Source of the DNA: Abelmoschus esculentus | Lineage: Eukaryota > Streptophyta > Magnoliopsida > Malvales > Malvaceae | NCBI GenBank assembly: GCA_035048815.1 | Contig: JAUCBN010000055.1 | Location: forward strand, 8,712,501-8,776,500 | Direction of reading: 5' to 3' | Length of the DNA: 64,000 bases | Shown here: positions 34,540 through 44,427 of the stretch, in pieces | Layout of the letters: every line of letters begins with the position of its first letter | Position numbering within the stretch: the stretch's first letter is position 1 | Translations under genes and position numbers: made by a program | The notes under the pieces: generated by a model | What the model saw: only the letters and a program-made list of their open reading frames with translations | Told to the model about the DNA's origin: nothing | Database searches by the model: none

Positions 34540-37500
34540 TCAGGTATGTTTACCTAGTTTTCAGTTCCCATAGTTGATCTTGTGAACTCGGGTTCTACTG
34601 ACTCCTATATCCATAGTGGGATATCTCAGTTATAGGGGTTGCTAGCTGAAGATCTAGAAATAGGAGTCCGCGTGACAAATCCGTTGGGTCTAGATGTTTT
34701 GGTGGATAAGGTTTATCAGAGGTGCCCGATAGAGGTACAAGGCTCGATTTTTCCAGCGGACCTTATGGTATTTTCTTTCCAAGAGTTCGATATAATCCTA
34801 GGGATGGATTGATTGTTTGAGCACAATGCGAGTCTTGGGTGTAGGTCAAAGAGTTTGAAGCTCCGCGTTACGGATGGGTTTAAGCTTTTTGTGAGGGGTG
34901 AGAGAAACCCCTGTTTGCTAAATGTTATGTCGGTTTTTTTAGCTCAGAGGTTGATCCAACAAGGTTTTGAGGCTTTCTTAACTCACGTAGTGGATGTGAA
35001 GGTAGAGAGCTCTGAGTTAGGGAGGTTGAGGACAGTTTTTTGAGTATGTTGATATGTTTCCGAAAGAGTTGCCTGGTTTACCTCCTGATCGCGAGTTAGA
35101 GTTCCGTATATAGGTGTTTTCGGGTACGGTAACGATGTCCATAACACCTTATCGTATGGCACCGACAGAAATGAAAGAGTTGAAACAGTAGATCCAAGAG
35201 TTGCTTGAGAGATGTTTTATCTGAACGAGTGTGCCACCATGGGGAGCATCGATTTTGTTTGTTAAAAAGAAGGAAGGATCGATGCGTATGTGCATTGACT
35301 ACCGTCATCTCAACAAAGTCACGATCAAGAACTGTTATCCGTTACCAGAGATCGATGACTTGTTTGATTAATTGAGAGGTGCCCGTGTGTTTTCTAAGAT
35401 CGATCTGAGATTGGGGTACTAGTAGTTGAAAGTGGTGGAAGAAGATGTCCAAAAGACCGTTGTTAGGATGCGGTACGACTATTATGAGTTTTTAGTGATA
35501 CCGTTTGGGCTCATGAATTCCCCAACAACTTTTATGGACTTGATGAACTGGATCTTTTAGCCATACCTAGATTAGTTTGTGGTTGTTTTCATCGACGACA
35601 TCTTGGTGTATTCACGTTTAGAGGAGGAGCATGGCTATCACCTAAGAGTGTTTATTCAGGTTTTGAGGGATAAACGTCTCTACGCCAAGTTCAGTAAGTG
35701 TGAGTTCTGGTTGTCATAGGTGGTGTTTCTTAGCCACATCGTTGCAGCGGATGACATCCATGTGGATCCTCAGAAAATCCAAGCTTTGGTGGAATGGAAA
35801 CCACCAAAGAATGTATCGGAAGTCCATAGTTTTCTTGGGCTTGTCGGATACTATAGGAGGTTTGTTAAGAGCTTCTCGATCATAGTAGCACCGTTGACAT
35901 AGTTGCTTCAGAAAGGTGTTCTGTTTGTGTGGAACGAGAGGAGACAACAAAATTTTGAGCAGCTTAAGGCTTATAGAGGATCCGGTCTTAACACAACTAG
36001 AATCGAGGAAGGATTATGTGGTGTTTAACGATGCTTCCTTGAATGGGTTAGGATGTGTGCTCATGCAAGAGAGTAAGGTGGTTGTTTATGCCTCGAGCCA
36101 GTTGAAACCCCATGAAAGGAACTATCCAACCCATGATCTTGAGTTAGCGGCAGTTATCTTCGCGTTGAAGATATGTAGGCATTATCTTTATGGGCTGAAA
36201 TGTTATGTCTACACCGATCATAAGATTTTAAAGTATTTGATGAACTAAAAAAGTTGAATCTAAGACAACGATGGTGGATAAAGTTGTTGAAAGACTATGA
36301 ATGTGTCATAGAGTATTACCCTGGTAAGGCGAATGTGGTCGTTGATGCTTTGAGTATGAAGTCTATTTCGGACTTGAGAGCCATGTTTGCCCGGTTGAGG
36401 ATAACCGAGGATGATGGTCTGTTGGCGGAGTTGCGCGTGGAGCGCACGCTAATTCAAGCGATAAAGAGAGCACATACGTTAGACGAAGAGTTGGTAGCTC
36501 AACTTAAGGCTTGTCAGAGAGGTGAGGTGTCAGACTTTGAGGTATGGGATGATGGATTCTTTTACTTCAAAGGTCGTTTATGTGTCCATACTCTTGAGGA
36601 TCTGAGAGATCGAATCTTAAGGAAAGCCCACCGTAGTCCGTTTTCTGTTCATCTAGGTAGTAACAAGATGTACCAAGATCTTAGCCCTTTTTTTGGTGGC
36701 CTTGCATGAAAATAGATGTCTCAGAGTTTGTAACAAGGTGTTTGGCATGTCAATTTTTGAAAGCGGAACATCAGGTTCCAACAAGTTTGCTTCAGCCTAT
36801 CTAGATTCCACAGTGGAAGTGGGATCGAGTGATCATGAAATTTGTCAACGGGTTACCAATTACGTTGAGAAAGCATGATGTTGTGTGGGTCATTGTTGAC
36901 CGGTTGACTAAGTCGGCTCATTTTTTATCAGTGAGTATGGACTTCAGTTTGGAAAAGTTGGCTTAGTTGTATATAAAGGAGATTGTAAGTTTGCATGGTG
37001 TACCTTCATCGATCATATCGGATAGGGATCTGAGGTTCACGACGAGTTTGTTGAAGTCTATCCACAAGGCTTTGGATACCAAGTTGCACTCCAGTACAAC
37101 TTTTTATCCTCAAACCGATGGACAGTCTAAGCGAATTACATAGATCTTGGAGGATATGCTTAGATGTTGTATGTTTGACTTTGCTCGGAGTTGGGAAGAT
37201 CAGTTACCGCTTGTGAAGTTTGCTTACAATAACAATTATCAGTCGAGTATCAAGATAGCTCCTTTTAAGGCCTTGTACGGGTGTAGGACACATTTGTGTT
37301 GGACCGAGCTAAATGAAAGAAGAATAGTAGGTTCCGAGCTTGTTAAGGAAATTGATAAAAAAAGTATAGATCATCAAAAAGAGGTTGCAAGAAGTGTTTG
37401 ATCGGTAGAAAGCTTACGCAGATTTTAAGCGCAAGCACATCGAGTATGAGTTGGTAGAAAAAGTGTTTCTCAATGTATCTCCTTGGAAAAGGGATCATCC

Positions 37501-37828
37501 ATTTTGGACGGAAAAAAATTTGAGTCCGAGGTATGTAGGACCATATGAAGTTCTTGAGAGAGTGGGACCAGTGGCTTACCGGATAGCTTTACCTATAGAG
37601 TTAACATGCATCCATGATGTTTTCCACATATCCATGTTGATACGTTATCATTCGGATCCTTTGCACGTTGTTCAGCTTGAAGAAATTGAATTCAATACAG
37701 ATTTGACTTACGAAGAGAGGCCAATAGGAATCCTAGATATAGGAGTAAAAGAGCTTCAGAAAGAGTATACCATTGGAAAAAGTGTTATGGAGAAACCACA
37801 GAGTCGAAGAAATGACGTGGGAAGTTGA
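34540..37828 (+). pseudogene. Pol of element A (protease, RT, RNase H, integrase)
   Basis: Protease region (34540-34920): VDLVNSGSTDSYI replaces the D-[ST]-G site, then FQEFDIILGMD and a TGA for Trp (34810). RT (35040-35900): RMCIDYRHLNKVTIK, the catalytic FIDDILVYS (FIDD 35588-35599) and HSFLGLVGYYRRF. RNase H (35916-36248): YVVFNDASLNGLGCVLMQ and HDLELAAVIFALK. Integrase (36600-37400): CLACQ zinc-site half, VDRLTKSAHF, SDRDLRF, and QSKRI where the catalytic Glu of QSERI is now Lys. The C-terminal tail (37451-37828) has DVFHISMLIRYH. At least ten in-frame stops are present, mostly TAG at glutamine positions. It is dead. Confidence 0.88.
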
Positions 37829-37886
37829 GAAAGACATGGGAGCTCAATATCTACATCTCTTCCTGTCAGGTAATTTTTTCTTTAAG

Positions 37887-37896
37887 GAGGGGAGAG
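37887..37896 (+). other. Polypurine tract of element A
   Basis: AGGAGGGGAGAG-type tract directly before the 3' LTR. Confidence 0.7.
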
Positions 37897-38020
37897 TTTT
37901 CACGACCCGGATTTGTAATCCAAGTGTCGAGTTAACCCAAGGTGTTAGGGCTTTAGTTTTGGGCCCCGAGTTGGGTGGTTCGAGTCTTGTTGGGCTTTAG
38001 GCTTGTTGGGTCGTGAGTTA
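37897..38020 (+). repeat. Element A 3' LTR, piece 1
   Basis: Matches 29900-30010 from TTTTCACGACCCGG onward, with a small local repeat of TTGTTGGG. It stops at the insertion site of the first solo LTR (target copy AGTTA 38016-38020). Confidence 0.85.
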
Positions 38021-39396
38021 TGATAAGTGCATAAAAGTCCTATTTTATTTACCATTTTCCCACCCGTTTATTTCTAATTAAGGACATATCTAAGGGCAAT
38101 ATTGGATAATTTTGCTTATTTTCCACATTTCAACATTTGAATACTTAAATCATGAATTTATCTATTTTTGGTATAAACCAGATGCAGTTGATGATTTTCT
38201 TTCGTAGACAGGAAACTACATCATAGGAATGACCAAACAAGAAGATGGATGCTGGAACTGAAGCTAAGTTGAAGATAAGCACCTGCCACGACAACATTTT
38301 GGATGTCGTGGCAGCAGATTGAAGATGACAAATGGTGCTCGACATAAAGTGAAAAAGATGCCGAATATAACGAATAAAGAGCGCGAGAAAGCTAAAGCAG
38401 ATAAAAGGAGTCAAGCAATGGTCAAAGGTCAACGCTAGAATAAAGAGTTATTTTAGGAAATAGAATAAAGTGTCAGAGTTTAATAAAGATTTGTATTCTT
38501 TTCCTTTTAGAACTCCTTCCTTGTGTGGAAGACTTTAACCTAGGGCTTGACCTATATAAGCCACCTATTAGGTTTAGAAGAGAGAGGTCAGATTCTAATA
38601 GAAAAACCTTAAGCCTCCGACTACACTATTATGTTCTAAATCCCATTCGAGGTATAGGTTGTTTGTAGACTATTTGGGGAAGAAAGTTGTACTATATTTG
38701 ATATTTATTAATGCAATCCTTATTTTCATAGTTTATTCTCTCTTGGCGTTTACTCTTCTTTGCATATGAGCTCGTTAAGATAGTTATTAAAGAAAAACCT
38801 ATTTGTCTAATATCGGGAGAGTTAGGCTCACAAAACGAGAGAGTACGGTCTTTGCTCAAGGGCATCGACTAATCTGGTTTAGAGATAAACCACCTAGGAA
38901 TTCAGCGACTAAAAGGACGCATGTGTTTGGTTGTTGTTCATCCTTTATTCACGTCGGGAGGTATCATCAAGACATGGATTTCAACAGTTCTCTTCACTTA
39001 GGGATAAGGAGGAGACATACAAGGATGCTCTGTCGAACTATGAAAAGTTGAGTTGTCGACAAGGCATAACCCCGCCTAGGCAGCTGCGACGACCCTTAGT
39101 GCGACCCGCCGAGGCGGCAAATCAATCTATTGCATTAATAAGTGGATAATAAGTGCAACTGAATTCCCCTCTACAAAGCTATCAACCTAGCCTCACTTCA
39201 ATCCTCTTATTCTTCTTTATTTAGTTTTAGTTTAGTTAATTTAGTTATCTCAACCATCCAATTATTTGTGTTTTTACTTTTATTAAGTGCAAGATTAAGA
39301 AGTAGTGAGGTCGATCCAGTCCCTGTAGGTTCGACAATCTAAAATACTACAATTTGGCAAAAGGTGGAAAAGCATAGGACTATTTAGCCATCATCA
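38021..39396 (+). mobile_element. Solo LTR, Athila-like relative of element D
   Basis: 1376 bp from TGATAAGTGCATAAA to TAGCCATCATCA, flanked by a perfect AGTTA target duplication (38016-38020, 39397-39401). No coding or internal domain is present. Its start TGATAAGTGC is the same as that of the D LTRs, and it carries similar parts (GGGAGAGTTAGGCTCACAAAACGAGA; CGCGCCGAGGCGGC-type motifs; TCGGGAGGTATCATCAAG). The rest is strongly diverged, so it is a separate family. Confidence 0.85.
38283..38314. other. Perfect 11-bp hairpin in the solo LTR
   Basis: CTGCCACGACA (38283-38293) and TGTCGTGGCAG (38304-38314) are perfect reverse complements around a 10-base loop. This corresponds to the CTGCCGCGGCAG palindromes of element D. 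Confidence 0.8.
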
Positions 39397-39996
39397 AGTT
39401 ATACCTTGAAGAGTGATGGCATTTTGGTAATTATCAAAATAAGGTGAGAAGAAGAGGTGTAGGGTTTATTTCTCTACAGAAGTGATCTCATCCTTCTCTT
39501 TTTCTTCATTCCTCCTTCTTCATCTTTGTTGTAAGAATAGAGTTGAGAAAAATGTATGATCTTTGAGGGTTTTCTTAGAAATCTCGTTTTGGTGGAAGAG
39601 TAAAAGTTTTAGAACTATCAAGGATCTATCAAAAGAGGTAAAGAAGTGTTGGTTTGGTGAAAGATGAAGGTTTAAGAGGGGTTTTAGGTTGAGTTCGGGA
39701 ATAGTTCTTTTAGAGCTTAGATCTCAGTCTTTTAGTGTCTTTAGGCTCTGAAAATTATCCCAAGACGTTTCTAATCCGTTGTTTATCTTTATCTTGTAGA
39801 GAAAGGGGTTTGTGAGCCATTATAAGCTTAGGGAGAGTAAAAGCTTGAAGAGGAAGGGTGCTCAGGTTTATTGTTGTTTTGCATAAGGTTGATACTCCTC
39901 CAACTTCAAATCATCATGCATTTTCATGTTTTAAGCTTAATAATATGTGTGTTGATGGAATGGTATGCTTGGTATCTTGAATGCCTCTAATGTTGG
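39397..39996 (+). repeat. Element A 3' LTR, piece 2
   Basis: Matches 30005-30600 of the 5' LTR (from TTATACCTTGAAGAG to GAATGCCTCTAATG) with scattered substitutions. It ends at the element D target copy GTTGG (39992-39996). Confidence 0.9.
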
Positions 39997-41324
39997 TGAT
40001 AAGTGCTCAACACACTATCACTTTTTACTCCTTTTATGGGCATTAAGTACCAAATATACACCCACTTGGACCAATGCATGCACTCAATGTGATATATTTA
40101 GAAGTATGCTCATATAGATAATATTTCCAGAAAAAGGCACGTTTTACTGCGTTTTCATATCTGTGCAGGAGAACCATTGCCGCGGCAGTGACAAGGCCGA
40201 GGCAGGACCTGATGCCGTGGCAGCAGGAGAAAGACATGAAGCAAGATTATAGGCGATGGAAAGACAAAAATCCAAGGAACGTGTCTGGAATTGAAGCCCA
40301 TGAATCGGAGCTAGCTAGCACAAGGAAAAGCCCAAAGGAAGACTATGCGGAAAAACCCTTTTAGCCGAATACAAACTTGGAAATATATTTTATTATGTAC
40401 TTAACTTGTTTCCTACTCCAAGTTATATTCTACTTAGGAAAGGTTTGCCCTAGGTCTAGCCTATATAAAGACCTAGCCACCCAATGTAATAGAGGACGAA
40501 ATACCTAGGGAGAGAGCCGACTTCTACTCTTGTTTCTTTCCTCTCCATCATGTTCTAAACCTTCTTAGGGATTAGGTGAAGGTTGTAGAGTATTGTTGAG
40601 AGAAGATTGTACTTTGTCTTTCATTCAATGCAATAAAGATTATCAAGGTTTGCTTATCCTTTATTATTCCTTGTTTCACAATTGAGCTCGGGAGAGGATA
40701 TTGTGATCATCCATTTATCTAAGCTCGGAAGAGTTAGATTCACGAAAGGGGTAAGTACGGTGTTTCAATCGCGAAATACTAACTCGGCCTAGGGATAGGT
40801 TAAGAGTTTCAGCGGCTAAAAGAAGTGTGAGATTGGTTGGTGAGTATAATTGGTTCACGCCGGGAGGTATCATCAAGGACTAGTCATCAACAGCACTCTG
40901 ACTTAGGGATAAGCGGAGTCATCCAAGGACACTTTGTCGAACTTTGGTAAAGTCTGTCCACGAGCAAGGGATTGCCGCGGCAGACAGTGTTATCGCTGCC
41001 CAGGTAGTAAAACTGTAGTGCTGCCGAGGCAGTGATATACGATTGCATTGGACGGAGACAAGTCAATCAATTCCACAATACGAAGCAACTGGATCCTAGC
41101 CCATCTCTCTCTACTATTTCAATTTTTTACTTTTATTTTAGTTATTTTAGTTTAGATAAATCAATTCAACTTACTTGTGTTTTTATCTTTCTACAGAACA
41201 AGGAAGTGAAGAAAGCATATTAAGTATACCGGTCCCTGAGGAGACGATAACTCGATAATATACTTATCACTTATTACTTGCGATGTGTCCACTTGCACTG
41301 AACGCGCACTTTTGACACGCGATA
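39997..41324 (+). repeat. Element D 5' LTR
   Basis: TGATAAGTGCTCAACACAC to ACACGCGATA (the last CA changed to TA). CTGCCGCGGCAG-type motifs occur at 40180-40230 and 40970-41030. A TATATAAAG box near 40470 is followed by a plausible transcript start. Confidence 0.92.
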
Positions 41325-41330
41325 AGTTTT

Positions 41331-41348
41331 TGGCGCCGTTGTCGGGGA
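41331..41348 (+). other. Primer-binding site of element D
   Basis: TGGCGCCGTTGTCGGGGA, one base off the TGGCGCCGTTGCCGGGGA site typical of Athila/Tat Gypsy elements. Confidence 0.88.
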
Positions 41349-41422
41349 TTGACAACTAAATTTTGTTTTCTTTATTGTCTTATTTATTTTTATTTTTATT
41401 TTACTTTTGTTTTTCTTGGTGT

Positions 41423-42535
41423 ATGACCAGGGCCAATCTAACCAACCCCTTGTACGAATTAGATCCAGAGATCGAAAGAACAAGGCAAAGGTTGAGGAGA
41501 CAGATCCAAGGAGCCATGACAGATCACCCGGCAGGACAAAACTTACCTGCCGGTAATGCAGGACTTCCGCCGCCACCTGGGCCGCGACAGCTCACTGTCA
41601 GGGACTTCCTGGAAGAAGACTTAAACGGATTAAACCCGAGAGTTGTTACACCAGAGATTGAAGCAACCCATTTTGAACTCAAACCCGTTATGTTCAATAT
41701 GTTAAATACAATTGGACAATTTGGTGGGTCTGCAACTGAAGACGCAAGGCAGCATCTCAAATCCTTCATAGAAATCTGCAACTCTTTCAAAATCCAAGGA
41801 GTCCATGAAGATGTCTTGCGATTAAAGCTATTCCCCTATTCACTGAGGGATAGGGCGAAAGCTTGGTTAAATAGCATTCCAGCAGGATCTATTGGTTCCT
41901 GGAGTGAACTTTGCCGTGACTTCATTACTCGCTTTAATCCTACTAATCTATATGATAGAATCCGTAATGAAATTACTTATTTTCGACAGGCTGAAGACGA
42001 ACCAATGTACGAGGCATGGGAACGCTACAGGGAGCTATTGCACAAGTGTCCGCTGCATGGATTTCCCCTATGGACACAAGTGACAATGTTTTACAATGCC
42101 ACGAATGCCCCGACAAGGATGATGTTAGATGCCTCGGCAAACGGAACACTCTTGGACAAAGCACCTGAGGAAGCTATTGAAATACTGAACAAACTCGCAA
42201 AAAATGACTTTCAGTTTCCTACATCTAGGCGAGGAGGAGTAAGACGCCAAGCCACAGTACATGAATTGGATTCATCAAGTTCAGTGGCAGCACAATTGGC
42301 CTCTCTTACCAAGATGGTGCAAAACCTACAGTTACAACACAATACCCATGAGGTCAAGGTAATTGATTCATACTGTGACTTATGTGGAGGAAACCACAGT
42401 TCCGATGACTACAGGAATCAAGAAACTGGTATGTATGTTGGGAACTACAACCGCAACAATGTGATGTCCAACACATACAACCCTCATGGAAGAGGCATTA
42501 GAACCTATCATGGAGTAACCCAAACAATGCCTTAA
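41423..42535 (+). CDS. Gag of element D (Athila type), open but frameshifted at the end
   Basis: An open frame of about 370 codons from the ATG at 41423 (MTRANLTNPLYELDPEIERT). The open frame extends 60 bases further upstream without an ATG. The retrotransposon gag core is clear: FELKPVMFNMLNTIGQFGG, DARQHLKSFIEICNSFKIQG, LFPYSLRDRAKAWLNSIP, ITRFNPTNLYDRIRNEITYF and PMYEAWERYRELLHKCPLHG. A single CDLCGG knuckle remnant is near 42377. A frameshift near 42500 ends the frame at 42535, and the continuation lies in another frame after 42613. It would encode the capsid protein. It is one of the best kept retroelement ORFs in the window. Confidence 0.88.
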   Translation: MTRANLTNPLYELDPEIERTRQRLRRQIQGAMTDHPAGQNLPAGNAGLPPPPGPRQLTVRDFLEEDLNGLNPRVVTPEIEATHFELKPVMFNMLNTIGQFGGSATEDARQHLKSFIEICNSFKIQGVHEDVLRLKLFPYSLRDRAKAWLNSIPAGSIGSWSELCRDFITRFNPTNLYDRIRNEITYFRQAEDEPMYEAWERYRELLHKCPLHGFPLWTQVTMFYNATNAPTRMMLDASANGTLLDKAPEEAIEILNKLAKNDFQFPTSRRGGVRRQATVHELDSSSSVAAQLASLTKMVQNLQLQHNTHEVKVIDSYCDLCGGNHSSDDYRNQETGMYVGNYNRNNVMSNTYNPHGRGIRTYHGVTQTMP

Positions 42536-42612
42536 ACCCAATTACCCAACCATCGGGATTTCAATAGCCGATGCCGCAGCAGCAAGTCCAACAGCCGATG
42601 CCGTAGCAGCAG

Positions 42613-43965
42613 ATGCAGCAGCAACCGGTAAGTTCATTGGAAAACACGCTAAAGGCCTTCATGATGAAAACTGAGTCATACATGGCGGAAAACAGTAATT
42701 TCATCAAAAGGACAGATGCCTTCATGAATAGGACTGATATAAGGTTGCAAAATCAAGAAGCTGCCATAAAAACGCTGGAAACTCAGGTTGGGCAGTTTGC
42801 TCAATGCATAAACACTAGACCACAAGGAGGCCTACCTAGCAATACTGAAGTTGCTAAGGTAATAAACCATGAACAGTGTAAGGCAATCACTACTAGGAGT
42901 GGTCTACAGTTGAAGGAGAAGATTCCAGAGAGCCAAACTCAATCAACAGATCAAGCTAGAGAAGAGGTTGAGCAAACTGAAGCTGACAACACTGCCCCGG
43001 CAGCAAGCACTGCAGCGCCTGAGCAGCCTGCCGAGGCAGCAATAACTCCAGTGGTGCCAGATATAAAATTTCAAACTCAAGAAACCCTGGAGGAGATGAG
43101 ACCACCACCACCTTTCCCGCAATGGTTGAAAAAGCAAAAACAGGACCAGCAATTCAAGAAATTCCTCGACATCTTGAAGCAAGTCCACATCAACATACCG
43201 TTCGTTGAAGCTATTGAACAAATGCCCAACTATGCCAAGTTCCTAAAGGACATGGTATCAAAGAGAAAACGAATAGGTGAGTTTGAGACAGTGGCTGCTA
43301 CCGAGGGATGCATGGCAATGCTGCATAACCGCATGCCACCAAAGTTAAAAGATCCTGGTTGCTTCACTATACCTTGTGCGATTGGAAAGAGTTATGAAGG
43401 TAAGGCCCTATGCGACCTTGGAGCTAGCATAAACCTTATGCCTAAATCAGTCTTCCAAAAGCTTGGAATTGGAAGGCCGAAACCTACAACAGTGATGCTC
43501 CAACTCGCGGATAGATCCTATGTGTAACTTGAAGGCAAAATCGAGGACATACTGGTAAGAGTTGACAAGTTTATTTTTCCTGCCGACTTCCTTGTCCTTG
43601 ATTGTGAAGCAGATGACAATGCACCGATCATCCTTGGGAGACCCTTTTTAGCAACTGGACGCACATTAATTGACGTGGAAAAAGGAGAGTTGACTATGCG
43701 GGTCAATGACCAACAAGTCAAACTCAACGCATTCCACAACTTAAAAAAGTATGATAATCCAGAGGAATGCAAGGCCATCCACACCGTAGATAATAAGATA
43801 TCCTACCTGGGCAGTCTGCTCGGCAGAATGTTCGACAAGAAAATCAAGCCCAAGATGGATGGACAAACAACACAAAGGAGTAGCCCACAACCGATTCATA
43901 AATTGGGCCTAAGGGAGAAAATAATTCTGGAAGATGCATTTGCATGCTCTCCACTAGTAACCTAA
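42613..43965 (+). pseudogene. Gag C-terminal part and aspartic protease of element D
   Basis: This continues gag in another frame after the frameshift and two TAG codons (about 42564 and 42603). It runs through a helical segment (MNRTDIRLQNQEAAIKTLET, VGQFAQCI), a Thr/Ala/Pro/Glu-rich linker, PPPPFPQWLKKQKQDQQFKK and FLDILKQVHINIPFVEAIEQ. The protease active site CDLGASINLMPKSVF (Asp codon at 43414) is the Athila variant D-L-G-A-S. A TAA at 43525-43527 cuts the frame just after LQLADRSYV. The rest, with ADNAPIILGRPFLATGRTLI-type sequence, stays open to 43965. It ends where the RT should begin, and RT is absent. Confidence 0.82.
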
Positions 43966-44427
43966 CCTCTCCCCTTTTCTTTAAATAGTATATTAGGATT
44001 AGCAGTTTATTTTTTTAATTAATTATTTTCATTTTCAATATTTTTCTTTTGTGTGTTTTATTTAGGAATAAAAAGCAAAGATAAGGGAAAAATAGTTCAC
44101 AGCAGGAACTCTGCCGAGACAATAAAATAGTGTCAGGGCCGCAGCAGTCCCAACGGGCAGAACAGTGTAACGACTAGTCTGCCGAGATTCCTGCCGCGGC
44201 AGAAAAAGGAAACGACAGAAAAGGAAACAGTTACAACAGCTAGTGGTCTCAACGGTCACAAGGCCGAGGCCTATATAAGAAACCCCTTCCTCTTGAACTA
44301 TTCACTCTTATTTTTCTTGCTTTTTTTAGTATTCATAACAATCTCTCTCTCAATTACTCTCTGCCTACTACAATCTCCAGATTCTCTTCAAGAAAAAAAC
44401 TCCAAGAACTTACATCTTTCCATCTTG
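43966..44427 (+). other. Non-coding leader between gag-protease and env-like ORF
   Basis: No ORF. It holds several GCCGCGGCAG/GCCGAGGC motifs (44110-44275), a TATATAAGAAACC box at about 44272 and a CT-rich run, resembling an internal promoter and leader for the next ORF. Confidence 0.5.

Noticed and set aside
43966..44427. Hidden RT or integrase remnant between gag-protease and env-like ORF of element D
   Set aside because: No RT, RNase H or integrase motif is seen in any frame, and the interval is too short.
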